A stretch of DNA of 34,678 bases from Nitrospira sp. (GTDB lineage: Bacteria; Nitrospirota; Nitrospiria; Nitrospirales; Nitrospiraceae): NCBI GenBank assembly GCA_019636815.1, contig JAHBWT010000043.1, positions 1-34,678 of the forward strand, in the 5' to 3' direction. The translations under genes were made by a program, and so were the position numbers. Shown here piece by piece: positions 8,025 to 17,976 of the stretch. Positions within the stretch are counted from its first letter, which is position 1. Each line of letters opens with the position of its first letter. The notes under the pieces are model-generated. The model did no database searches. It was not told where the DNA came from and saw only the letters and a list, made by a program, of their open reading frames with translations.

Positions 8025-9080
8025 CTATACGGATGGAATCTTAAAAACCCAATATCCACCCTGCTTATGAACGACTTGCAAGGCCTGGAAATCTACCGGG
8101 GTAGAATTCATGAGGGGAAGCATATGAGCTAAGAGGATTTTGCCATATTTACTTTGATTCAAAAAATAGGCTCGCACTGCCTTTTCAGAGAGTGACTGAA
8201 GCGTATAGGTATCATAGCCGTTCTCCTTCATCCATGCCTTCACTTGCCCGGCAAGCCCATGGACATTACCGGTCAAAGGAAAGTCCTTGAAGGCCAGATC
8301 AATCCGGTCTGGGCGCATAACAGCAAGCTTATAAAGGTCAGCCGCATGAACAATAATGTAAGCCTCGCGCGATCCGACGAGTTCCCTGAGCATCTCCGCA
8401 CCTTTGGAGGCCTCGGAAGACAATGCCTCAGCAAAGATTTCAAATTGTCGCTGCTCCTCGGCAGACCCTGGCGCACCCCAAAATTGACGTTCGTATTGAT
8501 TAATCGCCTCTGAGCGATCTTTCCAATACGACGGCACAATAAGCGGTTGTCCAAGATGCGAGGTGAAGAGCGTATCACGTCCAGTCAGGAGTCTCAGCTG
8601 TCTCGATGTATCCCACCATCCCAAAATTATTGCCTCTTTTGGCACATGCTTCGTTATATCGCCTGCCAGGGAGGCCAGTTCCGAAATATTTCCGGCCATG
8701 GTGACGATTGGTTCGGAGACAAGATTTTCCAAGCTTAGAAGGATAGAGTCACCCGCTCGATCTTTAGTTTGATAAGCAATCGCGACTGGCTTATCGAGAG
8801 AGGGGACATGAAGTTCGTATTTACGAATCTTCAAGTCCGGCCAAGCTTCGAATTGAAGATTGGGGAAATTCCCAACCCCACCTTCTTCAACAAGTTGATA
8901 GTTGTATGGGGGGGGGAGAGGTTTGAACCAAAGGTAGAAAAACCACACGAGCAGCAAGAGGCCTCCCGTCACCAGGAGAAGACCTAGTGACGGGAGGATG
9001 TGAGCCCCTGCCTGTTTTGATCCTGGCGTGCTCAGGGACGGAGCCGAGATCAACGATCCTTCCTTCCGCTCCTCCGCCAT
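8025..9080 (-). CDS. haoB: HaoB, membrane-anchored protein of the hydroxylamine oxidoreductase operon
   Basis: 351 residues: short cytoplasmic N-terminus, one helix at about 28-52 ([20 protein letters not shown]), then a periplasmic domain of about 290 residues without haem motifs. haoB accompanies haoA in ammonia oxidisers; its function is not established. The ATG at 9080 overlaps the haoA end by 31 bases and has no Shine-Dalgarno. A TTG at 9053 (codon 10) overlaps the haoA stop as TTGA and is preceded by GGAAGGAAGGA, so translation may begin there, giving 342 residues. A run of nine G (C on the coding strand) at codons 55-58 is a possible slippage site. Identification rests on position and size rather than on a conserved motif. 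Confidence 0.85.
   Translation of the reverse strand: MAEERKEGSLISAPSLSTPGSKQAGAHILPSLGLLLVTGGLLLLVWFFYLWFKPLPPPYNYQLVEEGGVGNFPNLQFEAWPDLKIRKYELHVPSLDKPVAIAYQTKDRAGDSILLSLENLVSEPIVTMAGNISELASLAGDITKHVPKEAIILGWWDTSRQLRLLTGRDTLFTSHLGQPLIVPSYWKDRSEAINQYERQFWGAPGSAEEQRQFEIFAEALSSEASKGAEMLRELVGSREAYIIVHAADLYKLAVMRPDRIDLAFKDFPLTGNVHGLAGQVKAWMKENGYDTYTLQSLSEKAVRAYFLNQSKYGKILLAHMLPLMNSTPVDFQALQVVHKQGGYWVFKIPSV
8908..8916. repeat. nine-base G homopolymer inside haoB
   Basis: Uninterrupted run of nine G on the plus strand, reading as C9 in haoB and encoding three prolines just after the membrane helix. Any one-base change would frameshift haoB near its start. Confidence 0.9.
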
Positions 9081-10759
9081 CCGGCCATCGCGAGGGTGCC
9101 CGCCAGCATCAGCCCCCCACCGAGACTCCCCAGGGAGATCTTGCCGGTCTCGCTCTCCAGATCGAGCAGGCTGTGCTTCCCCTGCCCTTCCAGCTTTGCC
9201 ACCCGTGCTTGGAGGGCCAGATTCTCTTTGAGCCGCGTATCGTCATCCATGATTTCCACATAGGCTCGATTCATGGCCGCCCAACCCACCGTATACGTAT
9301 AGCCCCAGTATTGGTGGGCCAAGCTCACATGCAACTGCACCAAGTGATCTTCCGCCATTTCAAACAGCTTCAACTCATTGGCCGCTGGGTTGTTGCCCTT
9401 CGACCAATAGATCTGGAAGAATTGCTCAAATCCATCTTGCACTGGCGCTGGCGGGGCCGGCCGGTTGGTTTTCTGTCCGGTTAACAGCCCGGCCTTGTAT
9501 TGCTCTTCCACCACATGATGGGCTTCATCATACTTGTCGAGCCCTGAGAAGGTCCCATTGTCCATGAACTCCATCCACGCCCTGGCATAGGTCTCCGAGT
9601 GACAGTTGGTACACGTCTTCACCCAGGCATCATTGCGCTTTTCAGACCACTCCGTCTTGATGTTCTCACGGATCCCGGGCACGAAGGGATAGTTGGCCCA
9701 CCGCACCTTGCGCACGACGTTATGGGTCACCTTCCCTTGATACTCCATATGACAGTATTGGCACGTCGGCGCCGTTTCCGCCCCGTTTTTCATCGCTTCC
9801 TTGATCGGGACATTGAAGTTCCAATGATCTTTATCGCGCTGGTACTTCAACCCATGCTTGGACAGATTATAGGCTTCCCAGTTATTATGGTCGGCCCCAC
9901 TGTGGCATTGGGCACAGACTTCCGGCTTGCGGGATTCAGCCACCGAGAACTCATGGCGCGCATGGCAGGTGTCGCACTTGTTTTGATTGACATGACAGCC
10001 CGTGCAGCCATCGGCAATTTCACGCTGGGACATCCCGGCGTACACCTCCACCTCAACGTTGGCTTTATAATCCAACGCGTGAGACGGCCGGCCTTTGGGC
10101 CATTGATCCTTGGGCCAGGTAATCGTATCGCGCTCCGACTCTCTTTCGGCAAACTCTTGCAAGTGGCAGGTGCCGCACGTATCCGCCGTGGCAAGCTTGA
10201 TATCCTTCCGATGATCCGCCTTCTGCTTGGTATTGATGTCGAAGTGGCAATCAATACACCCCACTTCTTTCAACTTTTCGTTTTTCCCCAACTTGCCTAT
10301 CGAACGAAGATTGTCCTCGATGGCTTCCAGCTTGGCCTTCTTGTAATAGGTCACATCCTTTGGCGTCAGCTTGCGGATCTTCTCCAGATTCGCATGGGTA
10401 CTCTTCTTCCAGGCGACCACCCAGCCGGGCGATTCATCGGCATGGCACTTCACGCACTCCTGCCGACTGGCGACTTCCTTCACCGCCTGCGGGGGCTTGT
10501 AAAAGGTATGGGGGTCAAAATACTTACTGAACGAGATGGGTTGCCAGTATTCCCCATACTTCCCCTTCCCGACCCCTTGCTCCGGGTCGAGGTACCGCTT
10601 GAGCAACGCCTCGTAGAGTTCCTTGGGGGAGGCCGAGCGATCAATGTTCAAGGCCTCGTACGTCTCCTTCGGAACGGATGGGAAATTCGCATGCACGGGC
10701 GCGGCCACCATCAGGCCGCAGACGACCATCGCATACTTCACCATATGCTTAACATTCAC
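9050..10759 (-). CDS. haoA: octaheme hydroxylamine oxidoreductase
   Basis: 569 residues from GTG 10759 (AAGGAG 7 bases upstream), against 570 for Nitrosomonas europaea HAO; the longer frame from 10834 would add 25 residues before the signal peptide. Signal peptide 1-24 (ending VHA). Eight CXXCH sites: 102, 168, 195, 252, 262, 282, 333 and 383. The fourth (CTGCH, 252-256) is by homology the catalytic P460 haem, and Tyr in WGYTYTVGW (484-489) is the likely cross-linking residue of the neighbouring subunit. It oxidises hydroxylamine in the periplasm (to NO or nitrite), delivering electrons to CycA. The C-terminus carries a coiled-coil-like stretch and a single helix (about 543-560) with a basic tail, a probable membrane anchor. 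First gene of haoA-haoB-cycA-cycB with its own promoter. Confidence 0.97.
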   Translation of the reverse strand: MNVKHMVKYAMVVCGLMVAAPVHANFPSVPKETYEALNIDRSASPKELYEALLKRYLDPEQGVGKGKYGEYWQPISFSKYFDPHTFYKPPQAVKEVASRQECVKCHADESPGWVVAWKKSTHANLEKIRKLTPKDVTYYKKAKLEAIEDNLRSIGKLGKNEKLKEVGCIDCHFDINTKQKADHRKDIKLATADTCGTCHLQEFAERESERDTITWPKDQWPKGRPSHALDYKANVEVEVYAGMSQREIADGCTGCHVNQNKCDTCHARHEFSVAESRKPEVCAQCHSGADHNNWEAYNLSKHGLKYQRDKDHWNFNVPIKEAMKNGAETAPTCQYCHMEYQGKVTHNVVRKVRWANYPFVPGIRENIKTEWSEKRNDAWVKTCTNCHSETYARAWMEFMDNGTFSGLDKYDEAHHVVEEQYKAGLLTGQKTNRPAPPAPVQDGFEQFFQIYWSKGNNPAANELKLFEMAEDHLVQLHVSLAHQYWGYTYTVGWAAMNRAYVEIMDDDTRLKENLALQARVAKLEGQGKHSLLDLESETGKISLGSLGGGLMLAGTLAMAGWRRSGRKDR

Positions 10760-10878
10760 AGTTCGACTCCTTCCGTTTGATGGGCAGCGCGCACTGTCCT
10801 TCAAAATAAAACCCACAATGGATCGCTCTGGCATTGTTCATGTTCATTGGTTGAAGCATTCCTCGTTACGGGCGCGAA

Positions 10879-10907
10879 AATATAGCTCAGGCCTGTGAGA
10901 GTGTCAA
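10879..10907 (-). promoter_or_regulatory. near-consensus sigma-70 promoter of the hao operon
   Basis: On the minus strand TTGACA (10907-10902) is a perfect -35, followed by a 17-base spacer and TATATT (10884-10879), 5 of 6 for the -10. Transcription would start near 10872, leaving a leader of about 113 bases before the haoA GTG. It sits in the 235-base gap after ccmI, so hao can be transcribed independently of ccm. Confidence 0.65.
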
Positions 10908-10994
10908 GGAAATTTCTGCTCATCTTTTGATTAAGAGAGCCACTCTCCAAACTTCTGATAACATCAAGCAAGCGACTTCCTTATGCTCCAGCTG

Positions 10995-12287
10995 TTATGG
11001 TCGTTCCCGATCAATGACGACGGTGATGTTCTCTGTCCCAGGTTTGATCGGCTGACTCATGCCTTCGAGATCGCCGCTTTCAGCCATGGCTTTTCCAGAT
11101 TTCGAGAGTCGCGCAACAATGACAACCGTGTCGATATCCGATAGCTTCCGTGACGGCATCGGACTCGTAGAATCGTCGAGTCTGAACGTAAAGGGTAAGT
11201 CTTTGCTTGAGGCCCGTACGATCGATACCGGCATCGGTGGACCAGCAACGTCCTTCGCGAACACGAATAAGGTGTCCGGAAGTGGACCTTTGCCGGCAAG
11301 ATTTGGACCCAATATTACCTTCCCCGTAATCGCTCGAGATGCCCCTGACTGCTTAGCCGGTTTGACGGGCCTGGCCTCTTCCATCGGCGGATTCGCAACC
11401 AACATGTTCATACTGGGACCGCCGCCGAGACGCCGTTTAGCTTCGGCGATGCTGGCCTTCAACTGCTCGGATGATTCTTGATCGTCTGGGGGGAGATAGG
11501 CATGGGCATCTTCCCACTCTTTGGCTGCTCGGGCAAAATCCTTTCGGTTGTACGCAATCGTCCCTGACAGCATGAGCGCCTTCACGTTGTGCGGATCGAG
11601 CTTCAAGGCCTTTTGAATCAACGCCTCTGGTCTTCCCTCAAGCTTACGTCCCTGGTGAACCCCGAGGGCATCTGCATAGTCTGCCAGAAGACTCGCATTG
11701 TCAGGATCAAGTTTCGTCGCCCTTTCAAAGATCGGCACCGCATCGGCATACCGTTCCATCGCCATGTAGGATCGCGCCAAAAGCCCCCACCCTACAGGGT
11801 CATTGGGGCTCTGCTCGAGCTTCTTCCTCAACTGCTCGATCAGCACATTGAGGCTATCAGCCATCTGAGCCTCTTCTCCGGTTCCATCTTGAGACGCTGC
11901 GGAAAAGACCGCAGGATGTGTCATCGCAGCTGGGTTGCCTAATGTCCAATAGAGCACCCCGCTGGCAGCCGGAATGATCATCCCCAAAGTTAGAGCGACG
12001 ATCCTGAGGTTCATGACTGCTCCAGTACTCTGGGGTGAGACTTCTGTGGCATCCGTTTCCTCCAAAACACGCCGCTCCAGTTCGCTTCGCGCCGCTCGGT
12101 ACTGCTCTTCCGTCAATAATCCAGCGGTGCGATCTTGCTCGAGCTCAGAAAACTGTTGCCGATATACCGACAATGTTTTCTCCTGCTCAACTGAAGCAGT
12201 CGAAGGGCGCGTCAACAACGGTCTCAACAAAACTCCAAGGATGAACACCGTCATGGCCGACACGATCAACCAAAATGTCACGGTCAT
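10995..12287 (-). CDS. ccmI: CcmI-type cytochrome c maturation protein with TPR domain
   Basis: 430 residues. Two N-terminal membrane helices (about 4-22 and 92-114) flank a cytoplasmic loop rich in Glu/Arg (ELEQDRTAGLLTEEQY, typical of CcmI/CycH). A periplasmic tetratricopeptide region at about 145-285 (GWGLLARSYMAMERYADAVPIFERATKLDPDN) is followed by a beta-rich C-terminal domain (330-430) found in CcmI proteins. CcmI chaperones the apocytochrome C-terminus and presents it to CcmF/CcmH. Its ATG overlaps the ccmH stop by 4 bases. Last gene of the ccm operon, 235 bases before haoA. Confidence 0.9.
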   Translation of the reverse strand: MTVTFWLIVSAMTVFILGVLLRPLLTRPSTASVEQEKTLSVYRQQFSELEQDRTAGLLTEEQYRAARSELERRVLEETDATEVSPQSTGAVMNLRIVALTLGMIIPAASGVLYWTLGNPAAMTHPAVFSAASQDGTGEEAQMADSLNVLIEQLRKKLEQSPNDPVGWGLLARSYMAMERYADAVPIFERATKLDPDNASLLADYADALGVHQGRKLEGRPEALIQKALKLDPHNVKALMLSGTIAYNRKDFARAAKEWEDAHAYLPPDDQESSEQLKASIAEAKRRLGGGPSMNMLVANPPMEEARPVKPAKQSGASRAITGKVILGPNLAGKGPLPDTLFVFAKDVAGPPMPVSIVRASSKDLPFTFRLDDSTSPMPSRKLSDIDTVVIVARLSKSGKAMAESGDLEGMSQPIKPGTENITVVIDRERP

Positions 12288-12745
12288 GAGCGCTTGCCTC
12301 CCTCCGCCAAAAGTTGTTCGACCCGCCGATGTTCTTCATCGGTGACGGGTGCATCGACGACCCTGCGCGCCCGACGCCGCAACGTGATGGCCAGCACCGT
12401 CGCACCTACCGTTAACAGAACAAACGGCCCCACCCAGAGCAGCGTCGTCGTCGCCTTGAGCGGCGGGCGGTAGAGGACAAAATCGCCGTACCGCTCCACA
12501 AGAAAATCGATGATCTCTTTGTCGGTCATATCCTTGACGATCATTTCTCGAACTTCTCGACGCAAGTCCTCGGCCAGCGGGGCATTGGAGTCGGCGAGCG
12601 TTTGATTTTGACAGACCAAACAGCGAAGCTCGACAGCGAGGTGTTTGAGTCGCGCTTCGACGGCAGGGTCGTCCCCCAAGGGTTGAGCCTCGCCGGCCCA
12701 AACCGGCCCAGAGACGAATGCCATGATGAATGCCAACCAGATCAT
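12284..12745 (-). CDS. ccmH: CcmH, apocytochrome thiol-reducing subunit
   Basis: 153 residues with a signal peptide (1-17), the defining RCLVCQNQ motif with Cys42 and Cys45, a three-helix-like periplasmic domain (DLRREVREMIVKDMTDKEI...YGDFVLYRPP) and a C-terminal membrane helix at about 103-122. CcmH keeps the CXXCH thiols of apocytochromes reduced and works with CcmF and CcmG. Starts inside the ccmG stop (ATGA) and ends inside the ccmI start, so it is translationally coupled on both sides. Confidence 0.95.
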   Translation of the reverse strand: MIWLAFIMAFVSGPVWAGEAQPLGDDPAVEARLKHLAVELRCLVCQNQTLADSNAPLAEDLRREVREMIVKDMTDKEIIDFLVERYGDFVLYRPPLKATTTLLWVGPFVLLTVGATVLAITLRRRARRVVDAPVTDEEHRRVEQLLAEGGKRS

Positions 12746-13269
12746 TGCGATTCAAGTTGCTGCACAAGGGGAAGAATTTTCTTGGCAACCGTGTCCGGAT
12801 CCAACGGTCCGATCTGTTTATATCGAATCACGCCCTGTTTATCGATGACATAGGTTTCCGGAACCCCATAGACACCATAGTTGATCCCGACTCGCCCAGC
12901 CTCATCCACACCGACCACTGGATACGGATTGCCCCATCGTTGTAACCAGGCCAACGCTTCATCCCGCTGATCCTTGTAATCCATCCCATAGATCGGCACC
13001 TGCCCCGACTCGGCCAGCTCCATCAACACCGGGTGTTCCGTCTTGCAGCCGCTGCACCAGGATGCCCAAAAATTGAGCAGCCAGACCTTCCCTTTGAGAT
13101 CAGCCGGTGAGAGTGTTTTTTCTTGGTCGTACAGTTGAGGTTGAGAGAATTCGGGGGCCGCTTTCCCGATCAAGGGAGATGGAATTTCGCGCGGGTTGAG
13201 CGTAAGTCCAATGCCCAGAAACCCGACGACCACAACAAAGATGGACAACGGCAACAGAAAACGATTCAT
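12742..13269 (-). CDS. ccmG: CcmG/DsbE thioredoxin-like protein
   Basis: 175 residues: membrane anchor at 4-23, then a periplasmic thioredoxin fold with WCSGC at 71-75 (active Cys72 and Cys75) and the cis-proline loop GVPETYVID typical of CcmG. It reduces CcmH or the apocytochrome thiols, using electrons passed across the membrane. Overlaps ccmF and ccmH by 4 bases each. Confidence 0.95.
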   Translation of the reverse strand: MNRFLLPLSIFVVVVGFLGIGLTLNPREIPSPLIGKAAPEFSQPQLYDQEKTLSPADLKGKVWLLNFWASWCSGCKTEHPVLMELAESGQVPIYGMDYKDQRDEALAWLQRWGNPYPVVGVDEAGRVGINYGVYGVPETYVIDKQGVIRYKQIGPLDPDTVAKKILPLVQQLESQ

Positions 13270-15257
13270 GCCACTTTGCGCCTAGCCGGTCGAGTCGATG
13301 GAGCCACAGCAGGTTCTTGCTTGCGCCGCGCGAGTCGATACCGGCGATCACTGATGGCCAACGCACCCCCCAACGCCATGATGAGACACCCGCCCCAAAT
13401 CCAATCGACGAACGGTTTGTGATAGAGCCGCACGCTCCAAGCCCCATCCTCGAGCGGCTCACCGAGCGACACGTACAGGTCGCGTAAGAGTCCTGGGTCG
13501 ATCGCGGCTTCGGTCATGACTTGATTCTGAACCGGATACCGCCTCTTCTCCGGATACAGGATGGTCGTATCACGGCCGTCCCGACTCACATGAAAGGTAC
13601 CACGTGCGGCCGTATAGTTGGGCCCAACGACGTCTTGAGTTCCGTCGAATCGGAATGTATAGCCACCGATCGTCGCCGTCTCTCCGACATTCATCCGCAC
13701 ATCGCTCTCGGTCTCGAACCCCTTCACCATCGTCACCCCGACGATAAACACCGCAACCCCCACGTGTGCGAGCAGCATCCCCCAGTAGGAGCGAGACACC
13801 GCGCCCATACGATCAGAAAAATTATCCCCGGTGACATGAGCTAACCGCTCGCGTAACGTGACCACAGCTGTGGTCACGATCCAGATCGCCAGCAACAATC
13901 CAAGACTCAGCAACGGAGTCCACTTGCCCATGACAAACGGGAGGACGAGCGCCGTCACCACACTCACCCCCAAGGCCCACTTTAACCGCCTGGCAAGATC
14001 GGGCAGATCGGCCTTCTTCCACTGCGCCAACGGACCGACCCCCATCAGAAAAATGGCGGGCGCCATCAACGGGGCGAAGACGGAGTCGAAATACGGAGGG
14101 CCGACGGAGATCTTGCCGAGATCCAGCGCATCCAAAAACAGGGGATATAAGGTTCCCAACAGTACCGAACCCATGGCTGCAATCAATAACACGTTGTTGG
14201 CCAGGAGCATCCCTTCCCTCGACACCATCGAAAAACTTCCCCCTAATCCGACACGCGGAGCGCGCCAGGCATACAAGGCCAACGATCCTCCGATGACGAC
14301 GGCCAAGAACATCAGAATAAAGAGACCCCGTTTGGGATCGGTGGCAAAGGCATGCACCGATGTCAAGACACCGGATCGGACGAGAAACGTCCCAAGCAGA
14401 CTTAAAGAAAACGCCATGATGGCGAGCAAAACCGTCCAGACCTTGAATCCGCCTCGCTTGTCGGTTACGGCCAGTGAATGAATCAATGCCGTTCCCGCCA
14501 ACCACGGCATAAACGACGCGTTCTCAACCGGATCCCAGAACCACCATCCACCCCACCCCAACTCATAGTAGGCCCAGCCGCTTCCCATGGCAATGCCGAC
14601 AGTCAAGAAACACCAGGCAACAGTCGTCCACGGGCGAGACCAACGGGCCCAGGCCGCGTCGAGGTTGCCGCCCAACAACGCGGCGATTGCGAATGCAAAC
14701 GCGACCGAGAAGCCGACATACCCCATGTACAACATCGGGGGATGGATCACCATGCCCGGATCCTGTAGGAGGGGATTCAGGTCGCGCCCGTCAGGAGCAG
14801 CAGGGATCAGCCGTTCAAACGGGTTGGAGACAGTCAACATGAACAGAAGAAATCCGACGCTGACAAGGCCCATCACGCCAAGAATCCGGGAACGCATCGT
14901 TTCGGGAAGATGTTTCGAGAACAGCGTGACCGCAAACATCCAGAGAGTCAAAATGAAGGTCCACAGGAGGAGAGACCCTTCGTGAGCGCCCCAAATCGCG
15001 GCGAGGCGATAATGCAGCGGGAGCTGCGAATTCGACGTGGCCGCCACGTACAGCACGGAGAAATCTTTTTCGGCAAACGCGTAACCGAGGCTGCAAAACG
15101 CGATGAGGACCAACAAGAATTGAGCGCGTGCCGCCGGCTTGGCAACAGCCATCAGTGCTGAATTTCCGACTGCGGCGCCATAGATAGGAAGGCTTCCCTG
15201 CACGATGGCCACACAGAGTGCCAAAATCAACGCGAAGTGACCGATTTCTGGAATCAT
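13266..15257 (-). CDS. ccmF: CcmF haem lyase subunit
   Basis: 663 residues with about 14-15 membrane segments. Signature motifs are [11 protein letters not shown] (90-99), the tryptophan-rich haem-handling motif [18 protein letters not shown] (235-252) and conserved histidines such as His172 ([11 protein letters not shown]) and His260. A large periplasmic loop lies near the C-terminus before the last helix, as in the family. CcmF receives haem from holo-CcmE and joins it to CXXCH cysteines. Length agrees with the family (about 650). Coupled by 4-base overlaps to ccmE and ccmG. Confidence 0.96.
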   Translation of the reverse strand: MIPEIGHFALILALCVAIVQGSLPIYGAAVGNSALMAVAKPAARAQFLLVLIAFCSLGYAFAEKDFSVLYVAATSNSQLPLHYRLAAIWGAHEGSLLLWTFILTLWMFAVTLFSKHLPETMRSRILGVMGLVSVGFLLFMLTVSNPFERLIPAAPDGRDLNPLLQDPGMVIHPPMLYMGYVGFSVAFAFAIAALLGGNLDAAWARWSRPWTTVAWCFLTVGIAMGSGWAYYELGWGGWWFWDPVENASFMPWLAGTALIHSLAVTDKRGGFKVWTVLLAIMAFSLSLLGTFLVRSGVLTSVHAFATDPKRGLFILMFLAVVIGGSLALYAWRAPRVGLGGSFSMVSREGMLLANNVLLIAAMGSVLLGTLYPLFLDALDLGKISVGPPYFDSVFAPLMAPAIFLMGVGPLAQWKKADLPDLARRLKWALGVSVVTALVLPFVMGKWTPLLSLGLLLAIWIVTTAVVTLRERLAHVTGDNFSDRMGAVSRSYWGMLLAHVGVAVFIVGVTMVKGFETESDVRMNVGETATIGGYTFRFDGTQDVVGPNYTAARGTFHVSRDGRDTTILYPEKRRYPVQNQVMTEAAIDPGLLRDLYVSLGEPLEDGAWSVRLYHKPFVDWIWGGCLIMALGGALAISDRRYRLARRKQEPAVAPSTRPARRKVA

Positions 15258-15736
15258 AGTGAATCTTTCTTGCTTTCTGGAACAATAAGCGACTTACTTT
15301 CTTGAGCACCGGATGCCTTGGCCTTCGCCAACGCTTCCGCCGCTTCAGGCGGCATGTAATTTTCATCGTGCTTTGCCAGCACTTCGCTGGCGACGAACGT
15401 TCCATCGGCTCCCAGCTGACCTTGTGCCACAGCACCCTTCCCCTCCTTGAACAGGTCCGGAAGAATTCCCTTATAGGTCACCGGCACGCGTTTCGCGGTG
15501 TCCGTGACGATGAAGTGAACGGTGAGCCCGTCACTGTCGCGGACGAGGCTGCCGTCTTCGATCATGCCTCCAATTCGGAAACTCCGCCCCTGGGGAACCT
15601 CTCCGCTCGCGACCTGGGTAGGAGTGAAAAAGAACACAAGATTGCTCTGAAATGCATTCAATACCAGCACGGTTGCAACACCCAACGCGAGCAATCCCAG
15701 CCCGATAAAGACAAAGCGTTTATGCCGCGGTTTCAT
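15254..15736 (-). CDS. ccmE: CcmE haem chaperone
   Basis: 160 residues: N-terminal membrane anchor (8-28), OB-fold beta domain and the haem-attachment motif [12 protein letters not shown] with His123 (covalent haem) and Tyr127. The flexible C-terminal tail is Ala/Lys-rich. CcmE carries haem from CcmABCD to CcmF. It begins 17 bases inside ccmD and overlaps ccmF by 4. The His-type motif, rather than the Cys-type of archaea and some other bacteria, marks a conventional System I. Confidence 0.95.
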   Translation of the reverse strand: MKPRHKRFVFIGLGLLALGVATVLVLNAFQSNLVFFFTPTQVASGEVPQGRSFRIGGMIEDGSLVRDSDGLTVHFIVTDTAKRVPVTYKGILPDLFKEGKGAVAQGQLGADGTFVASEVLAKHDENYMPPEAAEALAKAKASGAQESKSLIVPESKKDSL

Positions 15737-15905
15737 CGGTGTCTCCTATCAACATCGCGCGGTGTTCGGCACGCGCCGCCGCACGTCGACGCCACAAAGC
15801 CATTACCTCCCACACCATGCACAGCGCCGTGACCACGTACGAGGTCCAGACATAGACGCCGTATCCACCCATCGCAAAAAATTCCGACGCACTATCCCAC
15901 TGCAT
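15720..15905 (-). CDS. ccmD: CcmD small haem-export subunit
   Basis: 61 residues starting at ATG 15905, one base of which is shared with the ccmC stop (TGATG). One membrane helix (about 14-35, [20 protein letters not shown]) followed by a strongly basic cytoplasmic segment ([13 protein letters not shown]), the CcmD topology. It helps release holo-CcmE from CcmABC. The frame extends upstream to 16127, but only as a shadow of ccmC. Confidence 0.88.
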   Translation of the reverse strand: MQWDSASEFFAMGGYGVYVWTSYVVTALCMVWEVMALWRRRAAARAEHRAMLIGDTDETAA

Positions 15906-16666
15906 CAGCGAGCCTCCGCTATCTTCTGAATCGCAGCCGGTTTTTCTTCCCATACCGGCAATGATTCCCGTTCCACCATGATACATCGCACCCGCGAGAG
16001 GATGACCGCGATGCTGTACATCCAAAATGCCAGCGTCATGAGCAGCATGGCGGCAAGCATCGTTGCCGCCATTTTCGACCCGGTCGACATACTGACCGAC
16101 GCACCTTGGTGTAGCGTATTCCACCATTGCACGGAAAAATAAATGATCGGAACATTGACGACACCGACCAACGCGAATACCGCGCTTGAACGATCCGCCC
16201 GACGTACGTCGTCGATCGAAGTCCGCAAGAGCATCACACCCGCGTACTGGAACAATAAGATCAGCTCAGATGTCAGCCTGGCATCCCACACCCACCAGGC
16301 ACCCCAGGTCGGCTTCCCCCACATCGCTCCCGTCAACAACGCAAGAAACGTGAACATCGCGCCGGTCGGGGCGATTGCCTGGGCCATCATAAAGGAAGGC
16401 CGCGCATTGAGCCCTAACCCGATACCAGCCCAGACAGCCATCACCACATACAAGAACATCGACATCCAGGCGGCTGGAACATGGACGAAGATGATCCGAT
16501 AGGCCTCACCCTGCTGGAAGTCCGTCGGTGCAACAAAAAAACCCATGTAGAGGCCGACACCCATCAGGGCCACCGCCACACAAGCGAACCATGGGATGAG
16601 TCGTCCAGCCAGGGGATACAAAGCCTGCGGAGAGGAATATTTGGCCCAATTGATACCGGTGCTCAT
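15905..16666 (-). CDS. ccmC: CcmC haem-handling membrane protein
   Basis: 253 residues with six membrane helices, the tryptophan-rich motif WGAWWVWDARLTSELIL (121-137) and His62 in VHVPAAW, both hallmarks of CcmC. It loads haem onto CcmE with CcmAB and CcmD. Starts 9 bases after ccmB, with ATG at 16666. Confidence 0.95.
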   Translation of the reverse strand: MSTGINWAKYSSPQALYPLAGRLIPWFACVAVALMGVGLYMGFFVAPTDFQQGEAYRIIFVHVPAAWMSMFLYVVMAVWAGIGLGLNARPSFMMAQAIAPTGAMFTFLALLTGAMWGKPTWGAWWVWDARLTSELILLFQYAGVMLLRTSIDDVRRADRSSAVFALVGVVNVPIIYFSVQWWNTLHQGASVSMSTGSKMAATMLAAMLLMTLAFWMYSIAVILSRVRCIMVERESLPVWEEKPAAIQKIAEAR

Positions 16667-16675
16667 GAAACTGTT

Positions 16676-17359
16676 TTACTCCAACGCAATACGCAGCGAG
16701 GCCGCCGTGGCCCATGGTGCGAGAAAGAGTGCCAGCACCAGGCAGGCCCCGAGAAGTGACAAATTTGCTTCTCCGCCGATTCCAGCCATACTGCTGGTCA
16801 CGGCGCCGGCCCCAAAAATCAATACTGGAACGTAGAGTGGAAGCACCAGGAGGGCGACCAGTAGACCACTCCCCCGAACGCCAAGGACCAACGCGGCGCC
16901 GATGGCACCAATCATACTCAACGTGGGCGTCCCAAGCAAGAGCGACATCACGAGCACTCCCAGCGATTCTCCGCTCAAACCAAATTGGAGGCCGAGCAGC
17001 GGCGACAGCAGGACGATGGGGAGCCCAGAGATCACCCAATGCGCGAATACCTTTCCAACGACCAGGATCGCTAAAGGCTGGGGCACCAAGACCATCTGCT
17101 CCAAGGTACCGTCCACATAGTCCGCCGCAAACACACGCGCTAAGGACAATAGACAGGCCAACAAGGCTGCGACCCACAGCACCCCGGGACCAATTGTCCG
17201 CAACACCGCCGGCTCCGGTCCAACACCTAAAGGAAAGAGACTGACCACGATGACTAAAAAGAAGACCGACATCGCCGCGTCCGACCGGCGCCGCATAGCC
17301 AACAATAGGTCCCGCCTGACGATTTCGCCTATGGCCTCCCACACGCTGGCGCGACTCAT
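16676..17359 (-). CDS. ccmB: CcmB ABC-transporter permease
   Basis: 227 residues from ATG 17359, which overlaps the ccmA stop as ATGA; the longer frame from 17542 is a shadow of ccmA. Six hydrophobic segments and the family stretch DYVDGTLEQMVLVPQPLA. Together with CcmA it powers release of haem-loaded CcmE. Length matches E. coli CcmB (about 220). Confidence 0.93.
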   Translation of the reverse strand: MSRASVWEAIGEIVRRDLLLAMRRRSDAAMSVFFLVIVVSLFPLGVGPEPAVLRTIGPGVLWVAALLACLLSLARVFAADYVDGTLEQMVLVPQPLAILVVGKVFAHWVISGLPIVLLSPLLGLQFGLSGESLGVLVMSLLLGTPTLSMIGAIGAALVLGVRGSGLLVALLVLPLYVPVLIFGAGAVTSSMAGIGGEANLSLLGACLVLALFLAPWATAASLRIALE

Positions 17360-17976
17360 CCAGTCAGCCTCAAACGTTGCACCCTGTCTGCGGGGAGATC
17401 CACCTCTTGGTGTGTCACAATGGCCCCGAGCCCACCGCGATGCAAATGTGCATGAAGACGTTGTGTCACGATGCCCGTCGAAGCCGCGTCCAGCGATGTG
17501 AAGGGTTCGTCCAACAGCCATAAGGGCCTGGTGGAAAGCCACAGACGCGCCAAAGCGACCCGGCGCTTCTGCCCCTGCGACAGCACTTTTGACGGTAACC
17601 GGTGAATGGGTCGTTTGAGACCGATCGCTTCCAAGGCCTCTTGCACTTCCGTACGCGAGCAGGCCTCACCCGCTAGAGTCATGGCACTCATCAGATTTTC
17701 AAGTGGCGTGAGATCGTCTTTAATCCCATTGAGATGACCGATATATGTCAATTGACCTGAATACAGTTCCTTGAGTTGATGAATGTCTTCGCCTTCCCAG
17801 AGGACAGAGCCTTCCTCCGGTGGCAATAGACTCGAAAAGATGCGAAGCAGACTGGTTTTCCCACTGCCATTTTCACCTACAACCGCCAGGAGTGTTCCCG
17901 GCTCGATCTTCACGGTGAGGTCGGAAAATAGGCGGCGCTCTCCACGCCGACAACTCAGTGTCACGGCTTGCAACAT
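17356..17976 (-). CDS. ccmA: CcmA ABC-transporter ATPase
   Basis: 206 residues from ATG 17976 (GGAG 9 bases upstream), the normal CcmA length; the frame is open to 18180 but the extension has no family likeness. Walker A GENGSGKTS at 34-42, ABC signature LSQGQKRR at 132-139, Walker B LWLLDEPF at 152-159 and the H-loop THQ near the C-terminus. ATP hydrolysis drives release of holo-CcmE from CcmC. First gene of the nine-gene ccm operon. Confidence 0.94.
   Translation of the reverse strand: MLQAVTLSCRRGERRLFSDLTVKIEPGTLLAVVGENGSGKTSLLRIFSSLLPPEEGSVLWEGEDIHQLKELYSGQLTYIGHLNGIKDDLTPLENLMSAMTLAGEACSRTEVQEALEAIGLKRPIHRLPSKVLSQGQKRRVALARLWLSTRPLWLLDEPFTSLDAASTGIVTQRLHAHLHRGGLGAIVTHQEVDLPADRVQRLRLTG

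Noticed and set aside
9599..10780. 393-codon open frame on the plus strand across haoA
   Set aside because: It is antisense to the octaheme HAO gene; no ribosome-binding site, and its composition is the complement of haoA codons.
13858..14505. Two long frames of over 200 codons (both strands) inside ccmF
   Set aside because: Shadows of ccmF; no start signals and improbable, Arg/Ser-rich translations.
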